A stretch of 64,000 bases of DNA, taken from assembly GCA_028564705.1 (NCBI GenBank), contig JAPXFQ010002912.1, positions 1,419,001 through 1,483,000 on the forward strand, written 5' to 3'. The DNA comes from Apricaphanius iberus (Eukaryota > Chordata > Actinopteri > Cyprinodontiformes > Aphaniidae). A model generated the notes under the pieces. It saw nothing but the letters and a program-made list of their open reading frames with translations, was not told where the DNA came from and did no database searches. Position numbers and translations under genes: made by a program. Positions within the stretch are counted from its first letter, which is position 1. Each line of letters starts with the position of its first letter. Below, one piece after another: positions 25,401-35,327 of this stretch.

Positions 25401-28400
25401 CCCTTTCCGGCTAACGTAACTGTGTATATTTGTCATCAAGGCTTTTTATCCACCCAAAACTGTTTTAAAAAAAATCCCAGCCAAATTAAAATTAAAGCTG
25501 TGTTGAACTATTTGGAGCAAGAAGCATGGTGGAAGTCTGTTTGGAAAGAAAACACTTTGACGTTTCCACCATAACAGTCAGAAATGCTCTCAGTGCTGTT
25601 GTTACCAACTAATACGATCTCGAATATGCTGAAAATGGTTCATTTTTATGGCCACTTATTTACTTTCTAAAAAATACATTGTAATAATTGATGAGTTGGG
25701 TATCACTTTGCATTTGAGCAAAAAAAAAAAAAAAAAACTAAAGGAGATTTGACCCAGAAGTACGTCATGTACCACATCTTGATGTAAAAATGCTACAAGG
25801 TTCATTTTTTTTCTGTGCAGAATATTTAAATTGACTGAGACAAGCTTATATTGTAAAGTCGGTTGCTTAAATGTGCAAAGAATAGAAATTATTTAAGCTG
25901 ATGCAAGATTGAAAGTGTAGCCTGGCAGTGAGAAGGAAGGTGATCGAGTTCTTTTTTTTTTTTTTTTTTTTTGGCAATATTTCTATATTTGATTTTAACT
26001 GTATGTAATTAGAAATGAAAAAAGATTTTATTGGACTCTTGATTAGGTCTGAACAAGTAGTTCATTTTGTTTTTCATAATTATTGATTAATCTTCACCGG
26101 TTTTCTTTTTGACTAATGGAGTAAACTGCTGCTGCAGCTTTTTGTAGTTTGGCGTCTTATTAATAAACGGCTCATGAAACCAGCGCCTTATCAGTCTAGT
26201 TTTTTCCATTGTGTTTCTTCGATTTCTCCATTTAAACAAGAATTCCTGTTCCTCAGAGCCAGAAACCTACAACCTCCCCTGCCTGCACTTGTTGCATTGG
26301 CACCTCGCGTCTTCCTGCAGCATTGAGTGTGTGTTATCCATATAAGGGTGTACGTGCTTCGGAGCAGCGCTGGATTCTGCTCTGTGTGGTTTTTAATAGA
26401 TGCAGATGAGAGCTGCACTATGCCCATGTAAGCACAGGACACAACAAGGAAGGATGAAGAGTCTTCACTGCTGTTGGCCTCTTTTTTTTTAATGATTTCA
26501 TTGAGTTTTAAATGAGTATTTTTATTTTTACCTAAAAACCTCAAATTCGTTAGACTTGCTACACATACATTATTTAATTTGAAATATTGTACCTGATTTA
26601 TATAATATTTTGTAAAGAAATCTGCAATAAATCATTGCTAAATCTCTGTTTCTGCTGGAAAAGTGCAACAAATTAATAGTGAACTTTAAGCGGCGCTTCA
26701 AGATGTGTGTTTATACGAGTCATCTGAGCTCCTTGGAGTCTTGTTGACTGCATAATAAAAAATTTAATTGCTTCTGAGGTCTGTGCACTGCCTAGTTTCA
26801 ACTGCTACAACATAATTACCAGCTACATGTGACTGGAGTAATTGTTTTTTTTTGTCAAAGACTACATCTGTGTGTCTTGTGTGAAAGTCAACCCTTGTAG
26901 TTTTTAGCCAAATTAAAGACTTCTTTTTTTTAAAGTTATTTCAGATTATTCTCCTTTTAGAAAGGTTAAAATTAGTATTTAGACTCTTTAACATGCGACA
27001 CCGGCTGATTTAAGGGAACCTAATTTTGAGTAAAGCTGTATCGAGTGTCCGCCCCGTTGATTTGAATTAAAAACCTTTTCTTGTATACTTTAGATGCATC
27101 CCCTCAGTCATTTTGTCTGACTTTGCATCTCATGTTTTTGTTTTGTCTCTTTATGGAAGGATGTGGAGAAGGAGCGGGAGGTGCGGACGGAGTTCAGTAG
27201 GGAGGAAATCCAGCAGAGGATCGAGCACTACAACTCTCTGACCAAAGACTACCTTAAAATGACTCTGGTGAGTGGATGCCTAATCATAATAATAATCATA
27301 ATCATTATCCTTTACATTTAAAAATGTTTATTTCTCAGTTTTAATACCCTAAACCTTAATATCCCCCCTCTGTGAAGAAAAATACATCTGCATGAGACAA
27401 TTAGGAAATGATAAATATTGAATGAAGAGTTAATGAATAATTGGGGGAAAATTAATGAAAGAATGGAGAATCGGAGATAAGAAAAAATGGATGAAAAACA
27501 ATGCAATTTAAAAACGGATAATACAAAAAGACAAAGTTGTTTGTTAGACGTTTTAGCTTATAGCACTGGTGCTCCAGAAGTTTCTGGTTTTGTTGCACGG
27601 GCAAAAAAAAACTTGCATTAACACAAAATCTCTAATAACCGGGTCTTCAATAAGAGACTGTAGGAACATGGTAGATTATTTGTCTGAAGTATATTATTAA
27701 AAGAAGGGAACTGGTACAAAATTTACAAGATGACAAATTGCAATTGGACATTCAAGACCTTCTAAACAAAAAAACAATAAATTTGGTGAGATATTAAGAG
27801 GACAAAATTAAAATAATATAGTTTGTTTTAGTACTTCAAAAATAGAGCATATTTAGAAGGCACTAAAAATTGCTTCTCCACCACCATTAAACACAAGTTT
27901 ATGTACTATGTGACTTTCAAGAAATTTTTAAAGTTTTGCCTTGTTGAACTCACTGTATATTTCAAATGTTCCTTGAATGCGCCACAGCTTAATAAGGACA
28001 AGCTTCTTCCTGATGTTTCTGTTAGGCTCATAAACGAAAGATTGTTCTTCAAGAATAGAGAGATTGATTGCTTGATTTGCCGCTAGGCGCTTTTTGGATA
28101 CAAAAAGTCCTGAAGGATTCTGAACGGTCATTAGAAATGGCGACAAAGTTGCTAAGTTGGCAACACTGGTCGCCAGGAACTGATTTCTCTGACTCTGATC
28201 TGCTCATGATGTTGGCTTGTGGCACATCCTGCTAGAATGAGACGCGGTTCTGTTTGATCCGTTTTTAATCTTGGGCCGCTCAGTGTGAGTGTGACATACC
28301 TCTAGATTTCTGCAGAGCTCACAGTGCGGCGTGGAGCAGTCTTAAACCGGCCTCTACAGAAAAACAACCAAACAACCCCAAGCAGCTTGCAAAAGATGCC

Positions 28401-31400
28401 TCACAAGTGCTACATATGAAAAATACGTTATAGCACAGACCGTTTTTGTTTTTTCATCGCGCATGCAGCATATATGACGCACTGTACAGCCCTAAAGAAA
28501 CAGCAAGAAAACAAAGCATAAGTCACTTAATGCCTAATTAGTAAGTACATAAGTTAATGGATAAATGACTAAAGTTTAGTAAATAAATAACTAAGTAGCA
28601 CAAATAATCCTAAAATGTTAAGAAAATGTAAGATTGTGGAGTAAATAATGGAAAATAGCTGGAAAATCTATTGAGGGCAGCTTTTTTTTAGTTTTCTTAG
28701 AAAATAATTGCCTTTGAGTTGGGCTGTGTTGGGAAAAAAAAATCAAAATGGATCCTGAATTAATTTCTTATAAAAAATGTAACAGTCAAATCGATTCACA
28801 AGTTCAAAGATGGATTTAATAGTTTAACATAGTTTTCCCTTTTTTGTAGCTATAGGAATTAAAAATCCAGACCGCCATTTTAAAGCTTAGTTCTGAAAGT
28901 GTTAGTAAAGTTTTTTCTGGTAAACTGTTACTCACGTCAAGTCATTGATTACAGGCATTTCATTATGATGAAAGCTCAAAAACAGTTTTTAATATATCTG
29001 AATCATATCTATATCAGATTGAATCAGATCGTGATAATCGATCGATCGGTTAAAGGTTGAATATGGAACATGGGAACCAAAGCGACATCTACGGTGTTGA
29101 GGTTGTAGTTGCAATAACAAAGTGCCGTCTGGATGCCAGTTTTGTCGCCATAACCAGCCAGCATCATGTCCAGCGACGAATCTTACAGTGTAAGGACTAT
29201 TTTGTACTAATAAGTTTAAAATACTAAACGAAAAATGACAAAATATGAGTCAACGGCAACAGTAAGTTTTTGTGCCTGTCCTCTGCATCTTATCTCAGTA
29301 GCTGGGTGGTATTCTCCACTCCTCTTGGTGATCTCCTCCTATTAAAGTCATAATTTATACTTTACAATTTACATAAACATCCGACAGATTTCACAGCGTG
29401 TGAAACGCTGCATTGAGTGGCTTATAACAGCCACTCAATGCAGCGTAGAAAGCGAGCCTCCTATACTGGGGAGTGCAGGAGGAAACCTCTTCCTTTTCTT
29501 CCATTTATTCGGTGTGGAGGTTGATGCTCTCATATCTAGGAACAACGTCATATACACGAGTATTGCAAAGCTGTTTTACTGACGGCTAACTTTAGCCGTT
29601 AGCAAGCTTTCTTACCTTTCTCTATGATAAACTTCACCTAAGTTTTTTTCAAAAACTAACCGAGTGCTCCATTTTCTACAGTAAATTCCTCGTTGCTCCA
29701 GGCAGTTGTTTACAATAGTATTTGGTAACCTACAATGCCGCGCCGCTGTTAGCTGGAAGATATAAATATAAACTGTGTGGCGGTCAGAAAAAGTTATCTT
29801 TTTGAATGATTTTAGGTTAAATATAACGTTTAAAGGAAAGGGTGCATTTTCATTCTGCACACCTCTAAAAACCCCGTTGAAGTTTTACTTTTTTAAAGTG
29901 ATGGCTTTAAAGAAAAATTTTCCATATTCAACCTTTAACTCTTGAGAATCAAAGTCGAATAGATTCTTAGTTGTGAGTAGTCTGTGACCTACCTGGAGAA
30001 AAGCAAATTAAAGAGTGAATTTCCACCAACTAGAATGATTCAAACCTCTGAATATTATTAGCATTTTGAATGAATACATTAAAAAATATATATATATATA
30101 TATAATCACTTTTACAATTATTTACTAAGACTCGTCGTAGCGCTGCTACACACCTTTTCTCTCACAGAGACGTCTGCTCTCCTGCTCAGAACAGCACATC
30201 CTTAGTCTTTCTCTGCTGATCACTCAGCCTTTGTGTCTGGTGTTGCTGCTTTGAGATTAAACCGTGATGTATTAAATAAAGTAAAAGCAGGTTCAGAGCA
30301 GGATACGTTAATGGAAAGTGTTTTCTTGTTACAAAATGCTAGGAGGGAAAGGTTTGGGATATTTTCTCCAACTCAGACTTCAGGGAGAATTTTCCTGTTT
30401 TTTCCAACTGGAAATCAGTCTACTGCAGGGAAGATACTGCTCAGAGCTACTCCAAACAACCTCATAAAAACAAACTATAAATGGTGCGTGTTCATGCTTT
30501 ATTTCCATAATTTATTATATTTTGCTGCTAAACTGCAGCGTCTGTTGATTGAGAAAACGCTCCGTCCGCCTCGGCCTGTGCATAAGGTAACAACAGTTCA
30601 CGCTTTACCTTCCAGGTTGTTGCTGATGTTTGAACATTAGGGCCGGTTCCCTCCTGCTCTCAGCATTCCCGAGCGCTAACATCAGGCTGTGATGTTATTC
30701 CTGCTATTGTTCTCCCCCCAACACTGTTTCCCTTGGCAGTGAGGGATGTGTTTGAAGTAGAGTGCTTTGCTACAATGGTGGTTCTAAACTTTTATAAGGG
30801 AGTTTTTTTTCTCCGCTTCAGTGAAACTTTTGGCATTCAGATGGAATAAACACCTAGGAAAATCCTCTTTTAATCTTTTTAATAAGCTTTTTTTCTGTAA
30901 CTAGAAGGAAAACCAGCAGATCTTCAGTTAATTTATTAAGAATTGAGTCAGGATTATTTTTAGTTCGCTGACACCAGAGGAGATTAAATCACTGTGTGAA
31001 TCAGTTGTCTGTCACACCTTATTTTGTCTTTCCTCCTTTTCTCTGATTTTTATCTCTATTCTCCTGTTTGGTCTTTGTATCATTATGTCTGCACTGACTT
31101 TCAGAGAGTGGCAGCTGTTCTGCCGGGAGCTGACTTTACAACTCTGTCTTCCAGAACTCTACTGGTGTGTACACTGGTTTCATCAAGGTCACGATGGATC
31201 TGAGAAGGCCGGTGACGGTGCGAGGAGGCCATAGAGGAGCAGGAGGAGCCATGATGGGGGAGGCCTTTTATCTACCGCGAGGAGTCAACAACACGCTCCA
31301 CATCAGCTCTGAGAACACGGTCAAACAGGTGAAAAACACACACCCACACACACTGCAGCTCACAGCCATGTGGGAACGTTAATGAGGACGTGATGACGTA

Positions 31401-34400
31401 CGAGATGAAGCCGATGTGAGAGATGGAAAGAACAGAATGTGATCGCATTCTGTATCGCAGTCAGAAAGACTCAATAATTCCTTTAGCATGAAATTAAAGG
31501 CAGTATTTTATTAAACCCAAATTATGTACTTGGGGTAAACAGACCAAGGTGCAAAAAAATCTTTCTGCCTGTAACTATCATTTAAACTTTTTTTCCAAAA
31601 TATTTTATACGAACAGGTATTACTACTTTATAGAGGATGAAAATGTATGTTTAGTGTTTAGATTAAGTTTATAATTAACTTCTCTTGCTAACAGTTGAAA
31701 AAATTTTATTAGGGGTGTAACATTCCACAAAAATAATAGTTCGGTACATGTTAATCGAGAAACTGTATATAGATTAGAATATTTTAGTACTTTCATTAGC
31801 ATTAAACATTTCTTCCTTTCAATTCCTTAAATTATTTGTTTTTATCATGTTCTATAACTTAAAAAAATGAAGGTACATAACTGCCTGGAGATCTGATTTG
31901 GATTTTTCCTGGTGGATAAATGGTACAAGCTGACATAGCCAGAGTAGAACACAATATAACAACTTAAAACCAGTTAATGTTTAGAAATGTTTAAAGCAGA
32001 TTTGAGAGTAAAACCTGCTGTAATCACTTTGGACTTGTTTTGATATTTTTACAGCCTAGTCTCCCAGCTGTACTTGAATGCAGCATGGGCAGCTGTTTTT
32101 AAAGTTACTTGCACTGCACTCTGAGTGCAGCACATAAACATTCTGCATGTGTTTAGGTAGAAAACAGCTGAATTTGTGTTTTACCTGTGCATACCAAATA
32201 CATGTACTGTTACACTCGTATATTTCTATCTAAGGAAAAAAGGTCTTTGTCCATTTAGAAGACATTGTTGCACCCAAGCTTTATCTTCCTGGCTGATGTC
32301 TGAGAACGTTGCTCAACTGTTTCTACATCATGTCGTTTCCTCGTGATGCCGTCTGGTTTGTGAATTGCACCAGTTCCTCCTGCAGTAAAAACCTCCTGAA
32401 AACCGTATGCTTCCTCCCCCATACTTCAGGCTTGGGATGACTTTTCAGAGGCTTTTTCTATCAAATGTAACCATGGTCGTTATTAGCAACACTTCAGTTT
32501 CCTTAGACCACATGGCGTGTCAGAAAATGAATGCCAATTGTCCCTGAAACTGTTCCCAAACACCCATCTAGCCTTTTGGGTTTTTTTCTGAGCATTTGCG
32601 TCTTCATCTCCAACGCGTTTTCAGGCCATATCGATACAAGATTTCATTGTGATGTTCTCATACCTTGTTTAGCCAGCTTCTTTTCAGGGTCTTTTGCTTT
32701 TTTTTTTTAGGTCGATTTGCAAATTTCAGATTTAAACCCGTCCGTCTGTCACTTACCTTTTGTGGAGGTCAGCAGCTTTCTACCTCATATCGTTCTGAAT
32801 CGCTTTTTTATTGTACAGAATTGAGTTTAAAATTTTTATTTAAGATGCATCCACAGATGTGTCTGTTAACCCGTCCTGTAGCTTTTAGAAGGGTCTTTGG
32901 TCAAACAGACCTGAAGTATCTTTTTTTTGTTTTTTTTTACTGTAGATGTGAATACAGTTTCATAATATGACAAAGTATTGTTCAAAAAAGGAGTTTTAAA
33001 CCTGGAAATTAGACCTTAAATTCAAAGCGAAACATTTTTTAAACGGTTTTCAATCTTTTTAAACATTAGTTCCTGTTTTCCATCTTTTATTTTCATGTGA
33101 TGTATAGATTCATTCATTGTAACTAACTACTACAGTAAGCGAATGTACATAAACATTAAACATGGGGACAAAAAGGGGAGTTTTACGATGGAAAGAGTAT
33201 AGGAGTTTCACAAAAAACGTCCACAATTTCTCCAATTATTGCAAATCTTTTTTGTAGTTGAGTCAAAGTGTTTGTATGACTGTGAGTTTGTTTGTTTGTT
33301 TGTTTTTGTGCCTTCAGGTGATCATGGCGCTGCTGAATAAGTTCACGGTCGCAGACAACCCGGCCAAGTACGCGCTGTACAAACGCTGCCGCAGAGACGA
33401 GCAGGGTGAGTTTTCCTCTGTGCTTCAGTGCGAGACAGAAAACGACGCAGATGAGGCTTCATGCCGATCATGCCAGTCGCAGTATTAGACGCTTGGGCTC
33501 CTATGTAGTGCATGCGGGGAGGCCTCGCCCTGTCGTTGAATACCGCAGGGTTCACCCAACGCCGACGACACAACAGGGATACCCAGGAATACACACACAC
33601 TGTGTATAACAAAATACAGCACATATACACGGTGTAGGATTTCACTCATGTTAGAGTCTAGTTAACGGCTCAGACTGAGAGACACTCTGTCGGCCACAAA
33701 CATCAATATAATCCTTCAAACATTTAATAAAAACCTGATTTCAGTTATGTTTTTTATCAGAAAATTATTTACAAGCTTTTAAGGATTTTTTTCCCCCACT
33801 TTTGGTTTGGTTTATGATGATGGCGGTAGTGAAACTGTGTCTGCTAATTAAAGACCGCGTCTAGACAGACAGATGTATGGAAGAGTTAAAGGCTTTAATT
33901 TGACTTTTAATGAGAAAGTAAAGGGGTTGTATTGAACTGTGGTCTGGAGATGTTTGAATTTTTTCAGGCTGAGTTTTAGGAATAAATGTTTAAGTTTACG
34001 TAAATGTTATTCGTCAGCATTCGTGCTTAATTTCTCAGAGCTTCAATGTAATTAAAGTTAGATATTCGTATAAACATGTGTAGCAACAGAATCTATTTTC
34101 TTTCTCCCACTGTCTAATATCAAATTGAGCTAAACTTTTCCTGTCTGCGTTAGTCAGGATTAGTTTTAAACTGTGTGACTTGGGTTAAATGGTTCGGGTT
34201 TCTTCCTACAAGCTTCTCACTATAGTTTGTTGTAACTTTGACCCATTCCTCTCGACAGAAAAGCTAGTCGGCCGCCTTATTCACTCAGTTTCTCTACTTC
34301 ATCGGTTCTGTTCATACAAGGTGTTTACCTCCAAATGACTCCGATGTTGTGAGTCAGAAGCTTAAAAAGCATCATCAGCAGTCATTTTAATGTAATTAAA

Positions 34401-35327
34401 CTTATTATTCTAGACTTTAGCAAACAGAAATGATTAATTACCTGACCTAAAATAGAAGAAATGTATTCAGATTTATTGTCGGTGAGAATACATTTTTTTA
34501 ACAGTGGGCTTTGACACTTCAGCTGTATATTAGACTCTAAGCCCATTCTCATGTGGAGATAGCTGGTTGTGGACGCGTCACAGCCGTCCTTTCTTCATCC
34601 ACCAGGCCTGCGTGGCCGTTTGAAGACGTTAACCGTCTCTGTGTGTTGCAGTGTATGTGTGCAAGCTGGCGGACGGCGAGAAGCCGCTGTTCCTTCGCCT
34701 GGTGGCCGGACCCGACCTCGACGCCCTCAGCTTCGTCCTGAGAGAACAGACCGGAGAAGTTGTGGTGCGACCAGCTGTTGTCTCTCTGACTGTTCTCATG
34801 TTCTTCCCAGTCGTCTGCTCCATTTCTTCCTCTTTCATGTCAAACTTAATACTTTTATTCATCCCTCTTCTACCGCTTGTTCTTTTACTACATTTCATTA
34901 AAACTCAAGTTCAGTACGCATAAAAAAAGGGATTTATTTCCCTTGAACGTTTTCCCATTTTGTCAGATTAAAGCAACAAAGTTCTTTGTTTATTATTGGC
35001 TTTTCATACAAGAGCTCTACACAAAGCAGAGGGAAAACGTATTTTAAAAACCTTCCTAGCAAATGAAATGATACTGCAACAGATTTCTAAAGGGTAGGAT
35101 ATTGTTTAAATCCTGCTGTAACTGTTAGAGGAGTTTGCCTAGCTAATAAACATTAACGTCTCTGATTTCCTCTCCAGTGGGACGCCTTCTCCATACCCGA
35201 GCTGAGAAACTTTCTCCGGATACTCGACAAAGAGGAGCAGGAGCAGAAGGAGGCAATAATTCGTCGCTATGAAGCCTGCCGCCAAAGACTGCAGGAGGCC
35301 ATGAGGGAGGTCAAAGGGCCTTCATAG
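9123..35327 (+). CDS. rassf3: Ras association domain family member 3, spliced gene (6 coding exons)
   Basis: Joining 9123-9245, 27160-27267, 31155-31328, 33318-33405, 34652-34764 and 35178-35327 gives a 251-residue protein; introns have GT/AG borders and phases agree. Residues 7-30 carry MSSGYSSLED and FFTARTSFF, shared by RASSF1C/3/5C-type starts. Residues about 78-200 form the Ras-association domain (YTGFIKV, ALYKRC, LRLVAGP, LSFVLRE). Residues about 203-251 form the SARAH helix (WDAFSIPELRNFLRILDKEE). The ALYKRC, VYxCKL and LRILDKEE stretches point to RASSF3 rather than RASSF1 or RASSF5. Family members are cytosolic adaptors without enzyme activity: RA domains bind Ras-type GTPases, SARAH domains pair with MST1/2 kinases of the Hippo pathway, and RASSF3 is reported as a p53-linked growth suppressor. 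There is no C1 zinc finger, as expected for RASSF3. Mammalian RASSF3 is slightly shorter (about 238 residues). Introns are 17.9, 3.9, 2.0, 1.2 and 0.4 kb. Confidence 0.93.
9246..11760 (+). other. Start of intron 1, no gene recognised
   Basis: This is unique-looking intronic sequence with only chance frames on both strands (longest 85 codons). No splice-compatible alternative rassf3 exon or C1-domain exon was recognised. First-intron regulatory elements could be present but cannot be identified by eye. Confidence 0.4.
11770..12310 (-). mobile_element. L2/Rex-type LINE reverse-transcriptase fragment
   Basis: The plus strand reads GATGGCTGTGGGCAGGAAGG near 11773 and GATGCTGTTACCCCGAGATG near 11997, and then near 12090-12160 a segment ending in CAGTCTGTTGTCCAGCTGAG. 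These match, in order and in reverse orientation, the 3' part of a fish L2/CR1-like LINE encoding the reverse transcriptase C-terminal region. Stops and indels break all frames, so it is a dead, antisense fragment in intron 1. The family is judged by eye. Confidence 0.6.
14350..14955 (+). mobile_element. L2-type LINE 3' end
   Basis: The plus strand encodes KEKDILNRVVSSAHRSSGRD near 14452-14511 and then IIKDPSDNPASKMFDLLPSG followed by RRYRSI near 14560-14638. This is the conserved C-terminal tail of L2-like LINE polyproteins (LLPSGRRYRSI). About 310 bases of AT-rich 3' UTR follow, ending in AATAAACTCTACTGAACTGA at 14932-14951, a typical short-repeat tail. The element is 5'-truncated and inactive. 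Confidence 0.75.
14956..17035 (+). other. Intron 1 segment, nothing recognised
   Basis: This is AT-rich intronic sequence. The longest frame (16273-16638, 121 codons) has no domain and no supporting splice context, so I regard it as chance. Confidence 0.4.
17036..17348. repeat. TAGGGATG-bordered repeat, copy A
   Basis: This copy is bounded by TAGGGATTT and ACATCCCTA inverted ends. It shares AACAGGTTGGAGTGTTTAGA with two other copies in the window (50231-50591 and 51350-51547), and has flanking ATATCGAT/TCGTATC-type sequence. It looks like a nonautonomous DNA transposon family. There is no coding content. Confidence 0.7.
19443..19490. repeat. Poly-A run plus (AT)n microsatellite
   Basis: An A-run at 19443-19453 is followed by about 19 AT dinucleotides. 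Confidence 0.98.
19674..19697. repeat. (TG)n microsatellite
   Basis: About 12 uninterrupted TG units. Confidence 0.97.
19916..19931. repeat. Short (AC)n microsatellite
   Basis: About eight AC units. Confidence 0.9.
21377..21407. repeat. (CA)n microsatellite with one G interruption
   Basis: CA units with a single CG interruption near 21385. Confidence 0.95.
24450..24960 (-). mobile_element. Tc1-like transposase remnant with internal deletion
   Basis: The order is a TGTAGAACCACC segment near 24460, then CAGCATGATGCTACCACCAC near 24600 and CACTGTGGGATGGGTGTGTT near 24628, then ACAAACCCCTGAGGCCTTCG near 24833. This follows the reverse strand of a common fish Tc1 element from the C-terminal region through the KHGGGS-MVWG motif to the 5' leader. 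The middle is much shorter than in a full element, so there is an internal deletion. No intact frame remains. It lies in intron 1. Confidence 0.65.
25720..25737. repeat. Poly-A run
   Basis: An uninterrupted A-run of about 18 bases. Confidence 0.97.
25952..25972. repeat. Poly-T run
   Basis: An uninterrupted T-run of about 21 bases. Confidence 0.97.
27160..27267 (+). CDS. rassf3: rassf3 coding exon 2 (residues 42-77)
   Basis: The exon is 108 bases, phase 0 at both ends, with acceptor ATGGAAG and donor GTGAGT. It encodes DVEKEREVRTEFSREEIQQR and then a helix-like segment ending YLKMTL. This charged linker between the N-terminal signature and the RA domain includes the SxEEI-x-IxxYN pattern found across RASSF1/3/5. 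The acceptor has only a modest pyrimidine tract, but phase and homology make it secure. Confidence 0.92.
29049..29949. mobile_element. 0.9 kb terminal-inverted-repeat element in intron 2
   Basis: The 20-base left end GTTAAAGGTTGAATATGGAA (29049-29068) is exactly complementary to the right end (29930-29949). The interior has no intact transposase. It contains a perfect 18-bp-arm palindrome at 29405-29446. The superfamily is unclear: no target duplication is obvious, so this is a nonautonomous DNA transposon of unknown class. Confidence 0.7.
29405..29446. repeat. Perfect palindrome, 18-bp arms, 6-bp spacer
   Basis: ACGCTGCATTGAGTGGCT (29405-29422) and its exact complement (29429-29446) flank TATAAC. 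It lies near the middle of the inverted-repeat element and may be an internal transposon hairpin. Confidence 0.9.
30086..30104. repeat. Short (TA)n microsatellite
   Basis: About nine TA units after an A-run. Confidence 0.9.
31155..31328 (+). CDS. rassf3: rassf3 coding exon 3 (residues 78-135), start of RA domain
   Basis: The exon is 174 bases, phase 0 at both ends, with acceptor TCTTCCAG and donor GTGAAA. It opens with NSTGVYTGFIKV, the first beta strand region of the RA domain, and closes with NTLHISSENTVKQ. Between these is a glycine-rich loop (about residues 101-112) and FYLP at 115-118. FYLP is typical of RASSF1 and RASSF5 and, as I recall, is missing from the shorter mammalian RASSF3 loop, so the fish copy seems to keep an ancestral form. 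Confidence 0.92.
31711..32219. mobile_element. hAT-like AGGGGTGTAAC element, degraded copy 1
   Basis: The left end AGGGGTGTAACATTCC (31711) and the right end CATGTACTGTTACACTCGT (to about 32219) are imperfect inverted repeats. They match a common fish repeat with AGGGGTGTAACGGTAC ends. A GTTCGGTAC motif occurs just inside the left end. There is no coding frame. It lies in intron 3. A second, larger copy is at 55702-58031. Confidence 0.5.
32235..32640 (-). mobile_element. Degenerate Tc1-like transposase remnant in intron 3
   Basis: The plus strand shows, in order, TTGTCCATTTAGAAGACATT near 32249, CTTCCTGGCTGATGTCTGAG near 32285, CTCGTGATGCCGTCTGGTTT near 32340, CCAGTTCCTCCTGCAGTAAA near 32370, CATGGTCGTTATTAGCAACA near 32473, and a TTAGACCACATGG segment near 32503. 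This is the reverse strand of a Tc1 family also present at 53140-55100. All frames are broken. Confidence 0.65.
33284..33307. repeat. (TTTG)n microsatellite before exon 4
   Basis: About five TTTG units end roughly 10 bases before the exon 4 acceptor and contribute T-rich sequence to its pyrimidine tract. Confidence 0.9.
33318..33405 (+). CDS. rassf3: rassf3 coding exon 4 (RA domain, residues 136-164)
   Basis: The acceptor CCTTCAG is preceded by a T/TTTG-rich tract. The exon encodes VIMALLNKFTVADNPAKYAL and then YKRCRRDEQ, the central helix and strand of the RA fold. It ends after the first base of a split Val codon (phase 1) before donor GTGAGT, and exon 5 supplies the remaining two bases. 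The exon is 88 bases. Confidence 0.93.
33406..34651 (+). other. Intron 4, no gene recognised
   Basis: The first 200 bases are GC-richer than the rest and contain overlapping short frames on both strands, none with recognisable homology. Nothing else is identified. Confidence 0.4.
34652..34764 (+). CDS. rassf3: rassf3 coding exon 5 (end of RA domain, residues 165-202)
   Basis: After acceptor TTGCAG the exon completes the split codon and reads VYVCKLADGEKPLFLRLVAG, then PDLDALSFVLREQTGEVV. The 3' border is the least certain in the gene. The chosen donor GTGCGA at 34765 has G at +5 and gives GEVV-WDAF, equal in length to the GEVxWDAF of RASSF1 and RASSF5. Alternatives are GTGGTG at 34762 (GEV-WDAF) and GTTGTG at 34759 (GE-WDAF, as in the shorter mammalian RASSF3). 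All three keep the reading frame. Confidence 0.88.
35178..35327 (+). CDS. rassf3: rassf3 coding exon 6 (SARAH domain, residues 203-251, stop)
   Basis: The acceptor CTCTCCAG is followed by WDAFSIPELRNFLRILDKEE, then QEQKEAIIRRYEACRQRLQE and AMREVKGPS before TAG at 35325-35327. The heptad-like Leu/Ile spacing and charged faces match a SARAH coiled-coil helix, through which family members form dimers with each other and with MST kinases. A C-rich stretch starts within 10 bases of the stop. Confidence 0.94.
   Translation, partial: WDAFSIPELRNFLRILDKEEQEQKEAIIRRYEACRQRLQEAMREVKGPS

Larger units (their letters stand above)
24961..27159 (+). other. End of intron 1, no gene recognised
   Basis: Intronic sequence with a long A-run (25720-25737) and T-run (25952-25972). 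The T-run or A-run could mark degraded retroelement tails, but I could not identify bodies attached to them. A 117-codon minus-strand frame at 26191-26544 has no recognisable features. Confidence 0.4.

Noticed and set aside
30233..30640. 135-codon plus-strand frame in intron 2 as a gene or alternative exon
   Set aside because: The composition looks random, no domain is recognisable, and it does not have paired splice sites that join rassf3 in phase.
9123..35327. Assignment of the gene to RASSF1 or RASSF5
   Set aside because: The short N-terminus without a C1 domain is compatible with isoforms of both, but ALYKRC, VYxCKL, DVEKE and LRILDKEE fit RASSF3 better. A phylogeny would settle it.
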